Assembly: GCF_002933465.1 (NCBI RefSeq)
Contig: NZ_PSZE01000009.1
Coordinates: 151,612 to 215,611 of the forward strand
From: Nocardia nova
GTDB taxonomy: Bacteria > Actinomycetota > Actinomycetes > Mycobacteriales > Mycobacteriaceae
Reading direction: 5' to 3'
DNA: 64,000 nucleotides
The notes beneath the pieces were generated by a model. It saw nothing but the letters and a program-made list of their open reading frames with translations, was not told the DNA's origin and searched no databases. The position numbers and the translations under genes are program-made. Numbering within the stretch: position 1 is the first letter of the stretch; each line of letters starts with the position of its first letter. Of the stretch, positions 62,832 through 64,000 are shown in pieces.

Positions 62832-63740
62832 TCAGCGGCGCCGGCGCAGTAGCCGGTAACTGAGGGCGCCGGCCAGTATCGCGCTCACTCCGACCACCGC
62901 GGTGGCGGCCACCGTCGTGGTCGACGGCGCGGGGATGCGCGACCACAGTGACACCGGATTGGAGAAGGTCAGGATCGGCCACTCCCGGGCCACCGCCTCG
63001 CGTCGCAGGTTCCGGTCGGGGTTGACCGCGGTGGGATGTCCGACCGCCGACAGCATCGGCAGATCGGTGATCGAATCGGAGTAGGCGTAGCAGCGCGAGA
63101 GGTCGTAGCGCTCGGTCGCGGCCAGCTTCTCGATCGCCTCGACCTTGCCCTCGCCGTAGCAGTAGAACTCGACTTCGCCTGTGTACTTACCATTTTCGAC
63201 CACCATGCGAGTGGCGGCGGTATGCGTCGCGCCCAGCGCGGCGGCGATCGGAGCGACGATCTCCTCGCCCGACGCCGAGACGATCACCACGTCGTGGCCG
63301 CGGATCTTGTGGTCGGCAATCAGATCCGAGGCCTCCGCATAGATCAGTGGATCGACCAGTTCGTGCAGTGTTTCCGCGACGATCGAGCGCACCTGCGACA
63401 CATCCCAGCCGGCGGTCATCTTCGTCAGATGTTCGCGCATCCGCTCCATCTGGTCGTGGTCGGCGCCGGAGAGCAGGAAAAGGAAGTGCGCGTAACTGGA
63501 TTCCAGTACGGTGCGCCGATCGATCAGGCCCTGCGCGAAGAACGGGCGGCTGAAGACGAACGCGCTCGACTTGGCGATGACCGTCTTGTCCAGATCGAAG
63601 AATGCGGCGATCCGGGGTGCGGACGGAGCATCCGTCGTCCGGTGCGCGCGGTTCGCTGCTGCATCGTTGCGGTGTCGCGGGTGCCCGGTATCCCCGGCGG
63701 CCCGATCGTTCGTAGCTGTTTGGTCGCCCTCGGCCGTCAC
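62832..63740 (-). CDS. HAD-superfamily phosphatase, SerB-like (Rv3661-like)
   Basis: A 302-residue HAD-IB hydrolase. The motifs are IAAFFDLDKTVIA (DxDxT), VVIVSASGEEIVAP and CYAYSDSITDLPML. A C-terminal transmembrane helix (VAATAVVGVSAILAGALSYRLL) with an RRRR anchor is present. The substrate is unknown. The start is GTG 63740; an open frame extends upstream to 63974 only because the adapter encodes MYKRQ, an artefact. TATTCT before the GTG suggests a leaderless start. Confidence 0.9.
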   Translation of the reverse strand: MTAEGDQTATNDRAAGDTGHPRHRNDAAANRAHRTTDAPSAPRIAAFFDLDKTVIAKSSAFVFSRPFFAQGLIDRRTVLESSYAHFLFLLSGADHDQMERMREHLTKMTAGWDVSQVRSIVAETLHELVDPLIYAEASDLIADHKIRGHDVVIVSASGEEIVAPIAAALGATHTAATRMVVENGKYTGEVEFYCYGEGKVEAIEKLAATERYDLSRCYAYSDSITDLPMLSAVGHPTAVNPDRNLRREAVAREWPILTFSNPVSLWSRIPAPSTTTVAATAVVGVSAILAGALSYRLLRRRR

Positions 63741-63891
63741 GGCTCCAGAATAGGGAGCGTCCCCGGTGACGCGGCGTTCAGCCCGGCCGCACGCCCCGTC
63801 CGATGCCCCGGGAGCTGCCCGCTCCGGGCCGAAACTTCGTGGGGCGATGGACTTGCATCGCGGCCGGTTTCTGGGTGTAGTATTGCTGGCA

Positions 63892-63938
63892 CCTGGACAT
63901 GGTCCAGGCGCGTTCAGCCCGACCCCCCGGGGCTGAAC
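63892..63938. promoter_or_regulatory. Two adjacent inverted repeats upstream of the HAD gene
   Basis: CCTGGAC-ATG-GTCCAGG (63892-63908) is followed by GTTCAGCCC...GGGCTGAAC (63912-63938). The second could be a terminator of the gene beyond the contig end. Confidence 0.45.
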
Positions 63939-63959
63939 CCCGACGGCCCCAGCCTCCTC

Positions 63960-64000
63960 CTGTCTCTTATACACATCTGACGCTGCCGACGACTTAATAG
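63960..64000. other. Illumina Nextera adapter and i5 index (non-genomic)
   Basis: CTGTCTCTTATACACATCT (63960-63978) is the Tn5 mosaic end, followed by GACGCTGCCGACGA, the read-1 adapter in reverse complement, and CTTAATAG, which is the reverse complement of index CTATTAAG (S518 as I recall). It is untrimmed sequencing adapter, so genomic sequence ends at 63959. Confidence 0.97.

Noticed and set aside
62373..62852. Protein-coding gene in the Fic-like/HAD gap
   Set aside because: Frames are arginine- and proline-rich with no domain; promoter and hairpins fit an sRNA better.
63741..63974. N-terminal extension of the HAD protein starting MYKRQ
   Set aside because: The first residues come from the Nextera adapter; GTG 63740 is the likely start.

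Overview
The window is high-GC DNA from a mycolic-acid actinomycete, most likely Nocardia or a close relative. The supports are an XRE/DUF397 regulator pair, WhiB4, DUF574 methyltransferase, F420-dependent and FadD19/EchA19-type proteins, many GTG starts, and a long block (about 42.9-63.7 kb) whose gene order matches, from memory, Mycobacterium tuberculosis Rv3683 down to Rv3661 with the dpp operon absent and nhaA added. The last 41 bases are not genomic: they are an Illumina Nextera adapter plus index, so the contig ends at position 63959.

Layout. 0-6.5 kb: broken-off LtrA-like membrane protein, small enzymes, the lysC-asd aspartate operon, and a TetR regulator with its probable target. 6.5-15.2 kb: secreted serine hydrolase, furA-catalase pair, two decaying genes (a frameshifted secreted peptide and an SDR), lutC, an XRE/DUF397 pair in which the XRE gene carries an in-frame amber codon, and two small unknown proteins. 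15.2-22.2 kb: GMC oxidoreductase, glutathione peroxidase, TetR, and a set of two methyltransferases, a glycosyltransferase and an alpha/alpha-toroid protein of unknown pathway. 22.2-34.3 kb: a steroid/lipid degradation island. It has an F420-type oxidoreductase, FAD dehydrogenase, CMD protein and hydroxyisobutyrate-type dehydrogenase on one strand. On the other are an NTF2-like protein, an unknown 416-residue protein, a FadD19-like CoA ligase, an acetoacetate-decarboxylase-like protein and an SDR. echA19 and an aldehyde dehydrogenase follow, divergently transcribed. Several intergenic regions of the island carry KstR-like boxes (TNNAACNNGTTNNA). 34.3-42.8 kb: a lipase remnant, a NiCoT metal transporter behind a cobalamin riboswitch, DUF574 methyltransferase, 2OG-Fe oxygenase, orphan solute-binding lipoprotein, second LtrA, tRNA-Pro, and a proline-rich membrane protein.

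42.8-63.7 kb is the conserved core: metallophosphoesterase, YqeY, ponA2, whiB4, two ArsA-type ATPases, DUF4177, RidA, MBL hydrolase, crp, nth, thioredoxin-like protein, Nudix, marP, epoxide-hydrolase-like protein, holin-like protein, nhaA, acs, a degenerate Fic-like protein and a HAD phosphatase. The gap between the last two is where M. tuberculosis carries the abundant sRNA MTS2823 (Ms1). Here it holds a non-coding stretch with a promoter, a perfect Crp palindrome inside that promoter, and a hairpin about 290 nt downstream.

The genes join into a few themes: redox defence (furA-catalase, glutathione peroxidase, whiB4, nth, marP), envelope maintenance (ponA2, ArsA pair), carbon-state control by Crp (sites near whiB4, acs and the sRNA), and KstR-type control of steroid side-chain degradation. 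A 60-bp palindromic element occurs twice, each time between convergent gene ends.
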